A stretch of 64,000 bases of DNA from contig NZ_FNTG01000001.1 of NCBI RefSeq assembly GCF_900104795.1, positions 1-64,000 of the forward strand, in the 5' to 3' direction. The stretch comes from Burkholderia sp. WP9 (GTDB lineage: Bacteria > Pseudomonadota > Gammaproteobacteria > Burkholderiales > Burkholderiaceae). Shown piece after piece: positions 9,445-17,962 of this stretch. The notes under the pieces are model-generated. The model was not told the DNA's origin. It made no database searches and saw nothing but the letters and a program-made list of their open reading frames with translations. How positions within the stretch are numbered: position 1 is the stretch's first letter; each line of letters starts with the position of its first letter. The translations under genes and the position numbers were made by a program.

Positions 9445-10980
9445 TCATTCCTGCGCGCCTGCACCCACGGCGAATGCCGCCTTCTCGTCGGCGGCGCTCA
9501 TTTCGCGCAGCCCGTGCTGGCCCATCAGGCGATATAGCGTCACGCGCGAAATATTCAGATCCGCCGCCGCCTCGTTCAACCGGTGACGATGACGCAGCAG
9601 CGCCGCTTCGATCGCCCGCTTTTCGGCGGCTTCGCGCGCTTGCGTGAGCGTCATGGTCTGCTGCCCGGTGAAGTGCGCGAGATCGAGATCGTCGGCGGAA
9701 ATCAGCTTGTTCTCCGCCATCACGATCGCGCGGCGCACCCGGTTGATCAGCTCGCGGACATTGCCGGGCCAGTTGTAGTTATAGAGCGCCTCGATCGCCG
9801 ACGGCGTGAAGCCGCGGATCTTGCGCGCGCCGTCGGTCTTGAACTTGTGCAGGATGTGATGCGCGAGAATTTCGATGTCCTTGCCGCGCGCGCGCAGCGG
9901 CGGCTCGTCCACACGCAGCACGCAAAGCCGATGAAACAGGTCGGCGCGGAACTGGCCGTCGCGCATCGCGCTCTCCAGATCGACGTGCGTCGCGGAAATG
10001 ATCCGCACGTCGACAGGAATCGATTCGCGTCCGCCGAGCCGCTCGATCTTGCCTTCCTGCAGAAAGCGCAACAGGCTCGCCTGGCTCTCGAGCGGCAGGT
10101 CGCCGATTTCATCGAGCAGCAGTGTGCCTCCGTCCGCGGCTTCCACGCGGCCTATCTTGCGCTGATTCGCACCGGTAAACGCCCCGCGTTCGTAGCCGAA
10201 TAGTTCGGACTGCAACAGATGGTGCGGAATCGCACCGCAATTGATCGCGACGAACGGCGCTTTGCGGCGCGGCGAGCGCTCGTGAATCGCGAGCGCGGTG
10301 AGCTCCTTGCCGGTGCCCGATTCACCCGCGATGAACACGCTCGCGTCCGTGTTCGCCACTTTGCGGATGGTGCGAAAGAGCTGCTGCATGGCTTCGCAGG
10401 TGCCGACCATTTCCTCGTCGCCTGATTCGTTTACGGGCGGCGTGGCTTCGGGGTCGCATAGCGTCACCATGCCGAACGCGTGGCCGACGAGGTAGTCGAC
10501 CGTGGCGTTCGCCACCGGCATCTTCACGAAGTCGAAGCAGTAGTGACGTACGAGTCGCCGCACCACCGGATCGTTGAGCCGCTCGCTGGTGGCAAGCGCG
10601 ATCCAGCCGATCTGCTGCTGGCGCAGGCTTGTTTCGAGTCCGGCCAGGTCGCGCGGCGGAAAGCTCGCCAGATCGACGATGCCCGCGCAAGCCATGTCGG
10701 GTTTCAACAGCCGGCCGAGTTCGTGCGCCGAGCGCGCCGCCACGACGTGCCAGCCGCGGTTTTTCAGATGCGCGATCAGCGTGTCGTCCGGCGTGCGGGC
10801 CACATACAACAGCGGGCGCTCGACGCCGCAACCGGCGACCGCGGCCAGCGGCGGCGCGCCTGCGACCGCGGCTACCGCCGAAGTCCGTGCCGGCGCCATC
10901 TCGCTGGTTAGCGCGCGCGTCATATGCGCTCCCGCTCCGGCCGCCGGAGCAACACTGGACAGATGAGGTGATTCACGCAC
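9445..10980 (-). CDS. VpsR-type sigma-54-dependent activator (operon-distal copy)
   Basis: 511-residue sigma-54 activator. Residues about 55-175 form the atypical receiver-like VpsR N-terminal domain. The AAA+ domain has Walker A GESGTGKE at 219-226, the sigma-54 contact loop GAFTGA at 266-271 and Walker B LLLDEIGD at 287-294. A Fis-type HTH (about 465-490, ISRVTLYRLM) ends the protein. It starts 24 nt after the FapF-like gene, so it is the last gene of the amyloid-like operon. The start is uncertain: GTG 10980 (GAGG upstream) or ATG 10923 (GGGAG upstream), the latter nearer the length of its paralog at 17963, with which it shares most of its AAA+ domain. Likely autoregulates its own operon. 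Confidence 0.88.
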   Translation of the reverse strand: MRESPHLSSVAPAAGAGAHMTRALTSEMAPARTSAVAAVAGAPPLAAVAGCGVERPLLYVARTPDDTLIAHLKNRGWHVVAARSAHELGRLLKPDMACAGIVDLASFPPRDLAGLETSLRQQQIGWIALATSERLNDPVVRRLVRHYCFDFVKMPVANATVDYLVGHAFGMVTLCDPEATPPVNESGDEEMVGTCEAMQQLFRTIRKVANTDASVFIAGESGTGKELTALAIHERSPRRKAPFVAINCGAIPHHLLQSELFGYERGAFTGANQRKIGRVEAADGGTLLLDEIGDLPLESQASLLRFLQEGKIERLGGRESIPVDVRIISATHVDLESAMRDGQFRADLFHRLCVLRVDEPPLRARGKDIEILAHHILHKFKTDGARKIRGFTPSAIEALYNYNWPGNVRELINRVRRAIVMAENKLISADDLDLAHFTGQQTMTLTQAREAAEKRAIEAALLRHRHRLNEAAADLNISRVTLYRLMGQHGLREMSAADEKAAFAVGAGAQE

Positions 10981-11004
10981 GTTCGACCTCGTATCGTTGG
11001 CACG

Positions 11005-12441
11005 TCAGAATGTGTACGGAAACCGCACGCCGACCACGAAGTTCGGCGCGTCGGGCGTCAAGCCCACGGAGACCGAGCCGTTGATGGTCAGGTGCTTGTT
11101 CACGACGTGGTTCAGGCCAAAATTCAGCGCCGCGGCCGTGGTCTCGCTGCCCGGCACCTTTTCGTATGAGCCGCCCGGCTCGCGCGTTTTCGATTCGGGT
11201 TCGAGCGCCATCGTGTACGAGATGCTGGCCGAGTCCTTGTCGGAGAATGCGAGCGCCACGCCGCCGCCGAACTGCACGATGTCGCCGAGCTTGACCGTCG
11301 CCGGCTGGGTTTGTCCCTGCACCGACGAGATGTCCGCGAACGAGCGCGCGATGTTGTAGGTGTAGGAAAGACTGCCGAACAGCACCACCGGGTCGTAGGT
11401 CTTCAAAAGCGAGATGCCGGCCGTGATGTTCCAGAAGCCCGTGCCGGTAGGCAGCTTGCTCGGCGCCACCAGATTGGTGTTGTTGGCGTCCACCTGGACC
11501 AGTTTCTCGCCGAACGGCGAGGTGCCGGTCGGCGCCTTGATGCGCAGACTGCCGACCACGTCCGGCAGGCTGTTGGTCTCTTTCAGGAACTGGTAGTAGA
11601 TCCCGAAGTTGACGTCGCCGATATTGCTGCCGTTCACGGACGCGTCCGACATCGTGCTCGCCGCGCCGCCCGCGCCGCCGACAATGAAGTTGCTATGCCG
11701 GTAGATATACGGCACGTCGACGTCGATACTCATACGGTCGGTCAGGCCGTAGCGCGTATCGAGATCCGCCATCACCTGGTGCGACTTGGTCTGGCCCAGG
11801 TTGATGTTGCCGAGGAAAATCGCGTCGAGCGCGAGGAAGCCCGACAGCTGCAACTGGCGGCGATCGTAGTAGGTGTCGCTGATACCCCAGTCCATCGTCA
11901 GCTTGTGGTCGAAGAGCGGGGCGTGCTCGCGCTGCACCACGGCTTCTTCGGCTTGCGTGCGCACCGGTTCGGCCGCTTTCTGCGTCTGGCCGATCGCGCC
12001 GCTGCCGTCGGTCGCGGACGGCAGGCCACCCGCGCTGCCGCCATCGGGCGGCGGCGGATAGACCGGCACGCCGGTCGCCGTGCCGGTGTTGCCGCCGGGC
12101 GCGGGCGCGCCGGGACTGACCTGGGCGAGCGGCGGCAGCGGCACCGGCAGGCCGTCGGCGCCGGGCTGCTCGGCCACGGCGTCGCTGCCGGCCGGCGCGC
12201 CGGCGCCCGGTACGCCGCGGCCGCGTTGCGCCATCTCCAGATTGGTCACCTGGCGCTCGAGAGAATGAATTTGCCGCTGCTGCTCGTCGACGACCCGCAT
12301 CAACGTATTCAGACGTTCTTCGACCGATTGTCCAGCGAGCGCCTGCGCGCTCGCCCCTTGCGAAAGTGCGAATAGCATGACGGCGGCCGGAATGGCCGCG
12401 AGTGCCATGCGCGGCACTTTTTTCGATGAAAGATTATTCAT
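11005..12441 (-). CDS. FapF-like outer-membrane secretion pore
   Basis: 478-residue outer-membrane protein. It has a signal peptide (cleavage near ASA, residue 31), a short coiled coil at about 40-72 (heptads in LNTLMRVVDEQQRQIHSLE), a Pro/Gly-rich linker to about residue 165, and a beta-barrel to the end with the C-terminal Phe of barrel proteins. A coiled coil joined to a barrel is the architecture of FapF, the trimeric pore that exports Fap amyloid subunits. The gene position (after C39 peptidase and FapE-like genes) supports this. The name is by architecture and order, not by alignment. Confidence 0.7.
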   Translation of the reverse strand: MNNLSSKKVPRMALAAIPAAVMLFALSQGASAQALAGQSVEERLNTLMRVVDEQQRQIHSLERQVTNLEMAQRGRGVPGAGAPAGSDAVAEQPGADGLPVPLPPLAQVSPGAPAPGGNTGTATGVPVYPPPPDGGSAGGLPSATDGSGAIGQTQKAAEPVRTQAEEAVVQREHAPLFDHKLTMDWGISDTYYDRRQLQLSGFLALDAIFLGNINLGQTKSHQVMADLDTRYGLTDRMSIDVDVPYIYRHSNFIVGGAGGAASTMSDASVNGSNIGDVNFGIYYQFLKETNSLPDVVGSLRIKAPTGTSPFGEKLVQVDANNTNLVAPSKLPTGTGFWNITAGISLLKTYDPVVLFGSLSYTYNIARSFADISSVQGQTQPATVKLGDIVQFGGGVALAFSDKDSASISYTMALEPESKTREPGGSYEKVPGSETTAAALNFGLNHVVNKHLTINGSVSVGLTPDAPNFVVGVRFPYTF

Positions 12442-12599
12442 TTTGTGTTCCCCCGGTGTTCCGGCCGGGCGCCCTCCGTGTCCCGTCGATCAGAGCGGGT
12501 GCCAAGCACTTGCTCCGGTTCGATGCAACACGCTTGCTGACAGCGCGCGGCCTTATCTGTACTGCCTTTGCTGCGGTCGGCGGGTGGCGGCCCGCATGC

Positions 12600-13427
12600 T
12601 TATCTCCTGTTTTGCAGAGCTTGTAGAACGCCTAACTGACGGATCATGGCGGCCGACATTTGCTGCGTCTGCAAATGCAGCTGCAATGCGTTGGCGACTT
12701 GCTGGTTATTGCCTGCGATCTGCAGCAACTGGGCGATTTGCCCGTTGCCTGGTGCGATGGTCTGGGTGGCGAGTCCAGCCGGAGTCTGCAGCGAGACAAG
12801 GATGCCGTTGCTGCCGAACGAGATGCCGGCTTTGACGGAGCCGGTCGAATTGCTGGCCGCTGCTGTCGGGGCATTGGCGGTGCCCGCGAGGATCACGGCG
12901 TTGTTGTTGAAGTCGATGAGCGCGGAGTTGGCGCCGCTGTTACGGTCGCCGGCCACCTGGGTCACTTGCGACACGCCATTGACCGAAATGCTCTGGCCTC
13001 CGTTGACCTGGGCATTGGGATTGGCCCCGGAGTTGGCGCCATTGGCTTGGCTGCCGGGGCCGCCGCCGCTCACGCTCGCCAGCGTGTTGACGGCGCTGGT
13101 CGCCTGTCCGAGCGCGTTCTGTCCGGCGCTGAGGGTGCCCTGGGCAAGCGCGGTCACGCCGTTGGGCAATTGCCATTGCGAAATGACATTGAGAACGAAG
13201 CCGGAGATCATCGTGCCGCCGACATATTTGCCGGTCTGGCCGGCGAGGACGTCGTCGTCCACCAGCTGCACCTTGACCGCGCCAGCACCGACGTCATGAG
13301 CGGCGAGATAGTCAGGCACCGGCGCAGAGCCGGCGCCTGGTGCTGCGTGGGCGCTGCCGCTGATCGCGCTCAGGCCGCACATCATGGTGCAGATCGCGAG
13401 CCCGAGCGGGGTGAGGGGTTGCTTCAT
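12600..13427 (-). CDS. FapE-like secreted protein
   Basis: 275-residue exported protein with a signal peptide (cleavage after AHA, residue 28). Near residue 56 it has the motif VDDDVLAGQTGKYVGG, which aligns with LDDQMLSRQRGGAVGM in the first protein of the operon. A Gly/Asn/Ser-rich low-complexity middle (about 115-165) is followed by a Gln/Asn-rich C-terminus (LLQIAGNNQQVANALQL). Its place between the C39 peptidase and the barrel gene is that of fapE. It starts 7 nt after the stop of the peptidase gene. A minor fibre component or chaperone is inferred. A 158-bp gap separates it from the next gene. Confidence 0.55.
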   Translation of the reverse strand: MKQPLTPLGLAICTMMCGLSAISGSAHAAPGAGSAPVPDYLAAHDVGAGAVKVQLVDDDVLAGQTGKYVGGTMISGFVLNVISQWQLPNGVTALAQGTLSAGQNALGQATSAVNTLASVSGGGPGSQANGANSGANPNAQVNGGQSISVNGVSQVTQVAGDRNSGANSALIDFNNNAVILAGTANAPTAAASNSTGSVKAGISFGSNGILVSLQTPAGLATQTIAPGNGQIAQLLQIAGNNQQVANALQLHLQTQQMSAAMIRQLGVLQALQNRR

Positions 13428-13434
13428 GGTTGGT

Positions 13435-14148
13435 TCAGAACAGGTCTGCCTTGATCAAGCCGTACTCGACGAAGGGAGTCGCCGCGGTGCCGTTAGCCAG
13501 CGCGCTGGCGCGCAGCTTGAGCGCGAGCGACTCGTTGTCCTGCAAGAGCGGGGAATCCTCCCTGAAGGGTTTGCCGAGGACCGCGAATACCAGGCCGTTC
13601 CAGGTCCGCACGAAGTCCTCTTCGAGCACGATGCGGTTGCCGAGCGCCGGATCCGCAATGAACACGCGGCCATCCTGGGCATGCTTGACGATCACGAAAT
13701 GCTCGTACCCGTCGATGTTCATCAGAACCATCACGGGAATCTGCAAGTGTTGGAGCGCGCTGGCGTTGACCCGGAAGCCGCGGCCGCGCAAACCGATGGT
13801 CTCGACGAATTTCTTCATGTCGAGCATGGAGAAGCCATTTTTGACAACCACTTCCGGCGTGGAGAACACCATCATCCGGCGAATCAGTTCGGTCTCCGGA
13901 ATATCGATGCCATAGCCGTATTTGAGGAGCGTAGCCAGCGCCGCCGCACCGCAGCTGTAATCGAACTGCTGATTGACGATGTGGCTGTAGCGGATGTCCT
14001 TCATCGAACGCACCGTCTTTTTCAACGGAACGCCCGCCAGCGTGGACGTGTCGATGCTCGCCTGTGCGTAACTCGGGCCCGCGCACAGCGCGCAGCTTGC
14101 CAGCGCTACAGCGAACCGTAGCGCCGGGAACCCCTTGAACCCGGACAT
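13435..14148 (-). CDS. Periplasmic C39 family peptidase (FapD-like)
   Basis: 237-residue protein with a signal peptide (cleavage after SYAQA, about residue 30). Its papain-like C39 fold has Gln61, catalytic Cys66 in DYSCGAAA, His150 in GYEHFVIVKH and Asp166 in ADPALGN. C39 peptidases classically cut after double-Gly leader motifs. Here the domain is free-standing, with no ABC transporter. In Fap systems FapD is required for secretion of the fibre subunits. It is preceded by a strong hairpin that separates it from the amyloid-subunit gene. Confidence 0.8.
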   Translation of the reverse strand: MSGFKGFPALRFAVALASCALCAGPSYAQASIDTSTLAGVPLKKTVRSMKDIRYSHIVNQQFDYSCGAAALATLLKYGYGIDIPETELIRRMMVFSTPEVVVKNGFSMLDMKKFVETIGLRGRGFRVNASALQHLQIPVMVLMNIDGYEHFVIVKHAQDGRVFIADPALGNRIVLEEDFVRTWNGLVFAVLGKPFREDSPLLQDNESLALKLRASALANGTAATPFVEYGLIKADLF

Positions 14149-14166
14149 GCTGGTCTCCTGCTCTAT

Positions 14167-14200
14167 ACGCGCCGGCCGCTGCGAATGGCTGCCGGCGCGT
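14167..14200 (-). promoter_or_regulatory. Intra-operon hairpin after the FapC-like gene
   Basis: A perfect 10-bp GC-rich stem (ACGCGCCGGC at 14167-14176 with GCCGGCGCGT at 14191-14200, 14-nt loop) lies in the 94-nt gap between the FapC-like gene and the peptidase gene. There is no U-run, so it is better read as an RNA-stabilising or attenuating hairpin, giving more subunit than machinery, than as a terminator. Confidence 0.6.
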
Positions 14201-14242
14201 CCCCCCTCAACTGCCTGCTGGCTTCTGGTGCCTGCTGCCGGC

Positions 14243-15634
14243 TTAGTGGCCGCTGTTCAGCGCGGCGATTGCCAGGCCGTTGTGCTGCAGGTTGCCCGCG
14301 CCGCCGGCGATATTCACGCCGATGTTGCCCGACGCATTGGCCAACGAGTTGGCACCCAGCATCGCGGTGCCCTGGAATTGACCCGTGACCGTCATGCCGG
14401 CGGTTTGCGAGTTGTCATCCGTGGCGACCATCGCCGTGGTCAGCGCGTTGCCCGGCTTGGTCGTCGTCACGGCACCGGCGAGGCTGTTGTTCTGCACGTT
14501 GCCGATACCCGACGCGACGTTCACCCCGACATTGCCCGTCACACCCGACAGCGAGCCATCTCCGATCGACGCGTTCAGATTGAAGTTGTTGATCCTCGCG
14601 CTGCCGCCTGTCGATTGCGCGTTGAAGATCTGCGCATTGCCGAACACGTTGCCGATATCGACCGAGGCCAGCGACACGTCGTTGCTTTGCGCGTTGCTGA
14701 TGCCTTCCGCGATGTTGATGCCCAGGTTGCCCGAGACGCCGTTGGCCGCATTGGTGCCGGTCGTGGCGGTCAGCGTGCCTGCCGCTTGGGTGTCGATGTG
14801 CTGCGTCACGTAGCCCCGTGTGGTCACGTCGGTCGTGGCAAGGCTGGCGTTGACGCCGAAGGCCGCCGCATAAGAGTCGGTGGAGGAGGTCCGGCTGGTC
14901 TGGTAGCCGGACGAGTGTTCGCCGACCGCCGCGAAGCCCGATCCTTCGCTAGCCTTGTAGCCCCACACCTTGCCCTGTCCGGATGCCTGCGTTGCCTCGA
15001 AGCCGCCGGCCAGGCTCGACGTGTTGGCGTAGCTCGACTCGTTATAGCCGGCCTGCAAGCCGCCTGCCGCATGGAACGTCCCGGCGCCGAAGAACGGCGT
15101 ATTGAAGGCCGCATAGTTGTAACTGCCGCCGATCGAGCCGCCTGCCGCGATATGGCCACCGGAGTTCTGGCTGGTGTGCGTGAAGCCGCCAGCGATTCCC
15201 GATGCCTGCTGGCTGGTCTGATACCCGCCGCCGGCGACGGAGGAACTCTGGCTGCCGTACACGTAGCCGCCCGATGCCTGATAGCCCTGCGCGCCGACCG
15301 ACGACTGCGAGTGGCTTTGCGATGCCACCGCGAAGACCGAGCCGCCGCCCTTGATCGACGAAGAGCTGTTGTTATAGGTGGTCGTCACACGGCCCGTCGT
15401 ATAGCTCTGCGCTTGCGGGTTGAGCGTAGCGTTGACGTTGACCGTCTGACTGTTGTTGATCACCGCGCCCGCCGTGCTGGACACGTGTACGCAGCCGTAT
15501 AGACCGACCAGACCTTCGACGCCGACCGCTTCGCCGATCAGGGTGGCATTGAACAGGTAGGCCTTTTGCGGTGCGGCAAACGCGCTGCCGGATGCGGCAA
15601 CGAGAACGGCTGCGGCAATAAGAGTGCGCTTCAT
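14243..15634 (-). CDS. FapC-like amyloid subunit or adhesin
   Basis: 463-residue exported protein with a signal peptide (cleavage after AFA, residue 20). Residues 95-260 are rich in Gly, Ser, Ala and Tyr (runs such as SSSVAGGGYQTSQQASG). The C-terminal half has three copies of an amyloid-type repeat with consensus SGNxGxNIAxGxxNxQxN: about residues 300-320, 365-385 and 433-455. Such Asn/Gln/Gly repeats separated by variable linkers are the hallmark of FapB/FapC subunits. It is the largest repeat protein of the operon, so it is the best candidate for the major fibre subunit. Confidence 0.65.
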   Translation of the reverse strand: MKRTLIAAAVLVAASGSAFAAPQKAYLFNATLIGEAVGVEGLVGLYGCVHVSSTAGAVINNSQTVNVNATLNPQAQSYTTGRVTTTYNNSSSSIKGGGSVFAVASQSHSQSSVGAQGYQASGGYVYGSQSSSVAGGGYQTSQQASGIAGGFTHTSQNSGGHIAAGGSIGGSYNYAAFNTPFFGAGTFHAAGGLQAGYNESSYANTSSLAGGFEATQASGQGKVWGYKASEGSGFAAVGEHSSGYQTSRTSSTDSYAAAFGVNASLATTDVTTRGYVTQHIDTQAAGTLTATTGTNAANGVSGNLGINIAEGISNAQSNDVSLASVDIGNVFGNAQIFNAQSTGGSARINNFNLNASIGDGSLSGVTGNVGVNVASGIGNVQNNSLAGAVTTTKPGNALTTAMVATDDNSQTAGMTVTGQFQGTAMLGANSLANASGNIGVNIAGGAGNLQHNGLAIAALNSGH

Positions 15635-15660
15635 GATTCGCTCCGATACTTTAAGTGTGG

Positions 15661-16323
15661 TCAGTTAAAAAAAGTGCCCGCCGGGGGACGGAGCACAAAA
15701 CTGTTTGCCGTGGCGTTACCGGCGCCGGCTGTCTGGTTGATCTGCACGATCCCGTTGGCGTTCTTGAAGGCATCGCTGGAAATGTTTGCCTCGCGGACGC
15801 TATGAACCCCGATGGATTGACCCAGACCTCCGTTTTTCGGGGCCGTCGCGGATAGCTCCCCATCCGAGACGGTCTCGACTCCGAGCGCCGCAGTGCCCAA
15901 TTGGGTGCTGTTGCGCTGCAGATTCCCTGCTCCGGCGGACTGGTTCACCAGCACCGCACCGGATGAATTCGAAAATGCATTGGCTTCGATCGACGCACGC
16001 GCATTCGTCACCTTCGCGGCGACGGCGGCGCTTTGCATGCTTGCGTTGTCGTTGCCGGCGACGCCGCCGTTCGACACCGTGATCTGATTCGTTTGCGCGT
16101 TGTTCAGGCCGGCCGTTTCGTTGACCGCGAAAGCGCCCGTCACGCCGGCGGCCGCGCCGTTGGCGATGGTCGAGGTGGCGCCGATCGTCGGCACCGATTG
16201 AGCGTGGGCGTGACTCGCTACCAGTGCTGCGCCGCCGAGACAGACGCACAGTGCCGCGTGCAGCGCACGGAGCTTGAGCGGGCTCATGAGTGCGTGCGCG
16301 AGCGGGTTCGTAAGCGGGCTCAT
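15661..16323 (-). CDS. FapB-like amyloid repeat protein
   Basis: 220-residue exported protein. Three repeats are visible: GVTGAFAVNETAGLNNAQTN (about 61-80), SSGAVLVNQSAGAGNLQRN (about 124-142) and NANGIVQINQTAGAGNATAN (about 191-210). They share the pattern GxxxxNxxAGxxNxxxN with the larger protein downstream. The start overlaps the previous stop (ATGA). ATG at 16285 is an alternative start nearer the signal sequence. By size and order it corresponds to the nucleator FapB. Confidence 0.62.
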   Translation of the reverse strand: MSPLTNPLAHALMSPLKLRALHAALCVCLGGAALVASHAHAQSVPTIGATSTIANGAAAGVTGAFAVNETAGLNNAQTNQITVSNGGVAGNDNASMQSAAVAAKVTNARASIEANAFSNSSGAVLVNQSAGAGNLQRNSTQLGTAALGVETVSDGELSATAPKNGGLGQSIGVHSVREANISSDAFKNANGIVQINQTAGAGNATANSFVLRPPAGTFFN

Positions 16324-16844
16324 TTCAGACCGCCAAGCGCGCCGGTGAGCGCATTCGACAGCGGCGCGAGCGCGCCCGTCACCGACGAGGTGATGGTGCC
16401 GCCGATGCCCGGCGCGGGCAGGCCGATGCCGCCGGAGTTCAGCGCCACGTTGTTGCCGGTTGCTTTGCCACTGAGGATCTGGGTCACCGCCTGCATGCCT
16501 GTACCACCGAGCACACCGCCGTCCGCCACACCACTGGACCCGTGCGCGTTCGTCAGATCGGTGTCGGCCACGATCTGGGCGACCGCCGGATTGAACGAGT
16601 TGGCCGGGAAAGTGGTGGCGCGCACGGCGACCGGGTCCTGACTCTTCGGCACCGGTACGAAGGCGTCGCGCGGCGTGATCGTGCGCTCGACGATGATGTC
16701 GCCCGGATTGACGGCTTGCGCTATGGCGTCGACGGCAAAACAGACCGTGAACAGGACGACGACGCTGGCCAGCGCCGCCTGCAGGAGGGTGGGCGACGAC
16801 GCCCGCGACCTGAATGCGCGCGGCGTCCGGATAGAGGTGGTCAT
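16320..16844 (-). CDS. Secreted protein of the amyloid-like operon
   Basis: 174-residue protein with a basic N-terminus and a hydrophobic segment ending at AIAQA (about residue 44), a signal peptide or anchor. The mature part has GDIIVERTITPRDAFVPV and a Gly/Ala/Leu-rich tail. No amyloid repeat and no family I recognise. It overlaps the FapB-like gene by 4 nt, so it is translated with it. It has no counterpart in the six-gene Pseudomonas order. Confidence 0.6.
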   Translation of the reverse strand: MTTSIRTPRAFRSRASSPTLLQAALASVVVLFTVCFAVDAIAQAVNPGDIIVERTITPRDAFVPVPKSQDPVAVRATTFPANSFNPAVAQIVADTDLTNAHGSSGVADGGVLGGTGMQAVTQILSGKATGNNVALNSGGIGLPAPGIGGTITSSVTGALAPLSNALTGALGGLK

Positions 16845-16877
16845 GTCGGTCCTTGCTTGCGTCTTGTCTTATATGCG

Positions 16878-16900
16878 GGCGGTGTGTTCGCTACACCGCC
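16878..16900 (-). promoter_or_regulatory. Intra-operon hairpin after the first operon gene
   Basis: A perfect 8-bp stem (GGCGGTGT with ACACCGCC, 7-nt loop) in the 86-nt gap after the first gene. There is no U-run on the transcribed strand, so it is likely a message-stability or partial attenuation element. Confidence 0.5.
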
Positions 16901-16930
16901 ACCCCTGTCTGCATCGCTAATTCGTTCGGT

Positions 16931-17425
16931 CTACTTTCTTTGGTAACTGGCGACGTTGCCTTGGGCCGCGCGCGCCGCATCGATCGGGACGGGGAGCGGC
17001 GAGGGCGGGGCGATCTCGTCCCACAGCGTCACGCTGCTGCCGCCACTGTTGCCGCGCATGAGCTGCGGCGTGGCGGCGACCATCACCATGCCGACCGCGC
17101 CGCCGCGTTGCCGAGAGAGCATCTGGTCGTCGAGTGCAAAATCGTTCACGGATGCAGCATCAGCCGGAATGCTGAGCGAGTTCGCGGCGGCCTGGCGGAA
17201 GGCGTCGGCGGTGCGCGCCCTCGCATCGGAGGAGGCGGCTCGCGTGATCGTGGTTTCGGAGAAAGTGGCCGAACCGGCATCGGCGGATTCCGCCAGCGTG
17301 GCGGATTGGGCCGGTTCGGCGTTCTGCGCATTGGCGCCAATGGGCAGCATGGTCAGCGCGATTGCGGTGCAAAGGGCCGCCAATGGTGCAGTGCGGCTCA
17401 AATCGATGCGGAAAACAGGTCGCAT
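16931..17425 (-). CDS. First protein of the amyloid-like operon (FapA position)
   Basis: 164-residue exported protein with a signal peptide (cleavage after ANA, residue 27). In the mature part LDDQMLSRQRGGAVGM (about residues 104-119) resembles a double-glycine leader: Leu at -12 and -7 relative to GG. The operon encodes a C39 peptidase, the enzyme class that cuts after such leaders. The ATG at 17425 has a good AGGAG 8 nt upstream; an earlier in-frame start is rejected because it would overlap the sigma-54 promoter. Function is inferred from position only. Confidence 0.6.
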   Translation of the reverse strand: MRPVFRIDLSRTAPLAALCTAIALTMLPIGANAQNAEPAQSATLAESADAGSATFSETTITRAASSDARARTADAFRQAAANSLSIPADAASVNDFALDDQMLSRQRGGAVGMVMVAATPQLMRGNSGGSSVTLWDEIAPPSPLPVPIDAARAAQGNVASYQRK

Positions 17426-17452
17426 GATGTGTCTCCTTGGTGCACAGCATTT

Positions 17453-17468
17453 AGCGAAACGTGTGCCA
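17453..17468 (-). promoter_or_regulatory. Sigma-54 (-24/-12) promoter of the amyloid-like operon
   Basis: Read on the minus strand: TGGCACACGTTTCGCT. This matches the consensus TGGCACN5TTGCT at every defined position but one (T to C), with the invariant GG and GC correctly spaced. It lies 28 bp before the ATG at 17425, giving a leader of roughly 17 nt with AGGAG in it. Confidence 0.85.
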
Positions 17469-17541
17469 TCGCTCGCAATCCATTGGTGCATCAGGACAAG
17501 AAGCAAAACCTCGAAGCAATGATTGAGAATTTGGACAAAAA

Positions 17542-17559
17542 CGTTTCAGCGCTGAAACG
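17542..17559. promoter_or_regulatory. 18-bp perfect palindrome, likely activator binding site
   Basis: CGTTTCAGCGCTGAAACG is a perfect palindrome centred about 108 bp upstream of the predicted start of the sigma-54 promoter. This is the size and distance typical of upstream activator sites bound by Fis-type HTH dimers. The two VpsR-type regulators encoded at either end of the locus are the obvious candidates. It also lies upstream of the divergent regulator gene. Confidence 0.6.
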
Positions 17560-17962
17560 ATGAGGAGGAAATACCTGTAATTTGTTAATTGAGGCGGTAT
17601 GAAGTACCTTGGGGTCTACGCTAGGAAAAGCGCTTCCACTAATCTTTTATTCGTCGGCTGAATAACCGTTTATTGCCCGCAGAGCCTTGCTGGGTAAGGA
17701 GTGCACGATTAAATTCGCATAACTGTTTTCCAAGCGCCGCGCGTATAGTAAGCTCTCAGAAAAGAGCTTCAGTTTTAAAAAAGCCCACCAAAGGGCCGTC
17801 TCAATCACACACACGCCGCTTTCTTGGGGATCAGCTGTCCGCACGGAATGGAATGCCCGTTCGGTTTTTGCTATTTCGCGAATCCCGAATGAGTCAGCGT
17901 GTCTGAATTCGGTTCAGGTGCGTGCGTCATCCTTAACGTTCGTTGACGAGAGGATCTGAATA
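17560..17962. other. Intergenic region upstream of the divergent regulator
   Basis: About 400 bp, more AT-rich than its neighbours, with no supportable gene. It contains a second short palindrome, AAGCGCTT, at 17628-17635. The gene at 17963 has GAGAGGA 9 nt before its ATG. No clear second sigma-54 promoter was seen on the plus strand. Confidence 0.5.

Noticed and set aside
11311-12375. 354-codon open frame on the plus strand
   Set aside because: Antisense of the barrel protein gene; Arg/His-rich, without family features.
12505-12530. Second sigma-54 promoter upstream of the FapF-like gene
   Set aside because: TGGCACCCGCTCTGAT on the minus strand has a good -24 half, but the -12 GC is GA, so it is probably inactive.
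14135-15502. 455-codon open frame on the plus strand
   Set aside because: Antisense of the FapC-like gene, which has a signal peptide, repeats and operon context; the shadow has none.
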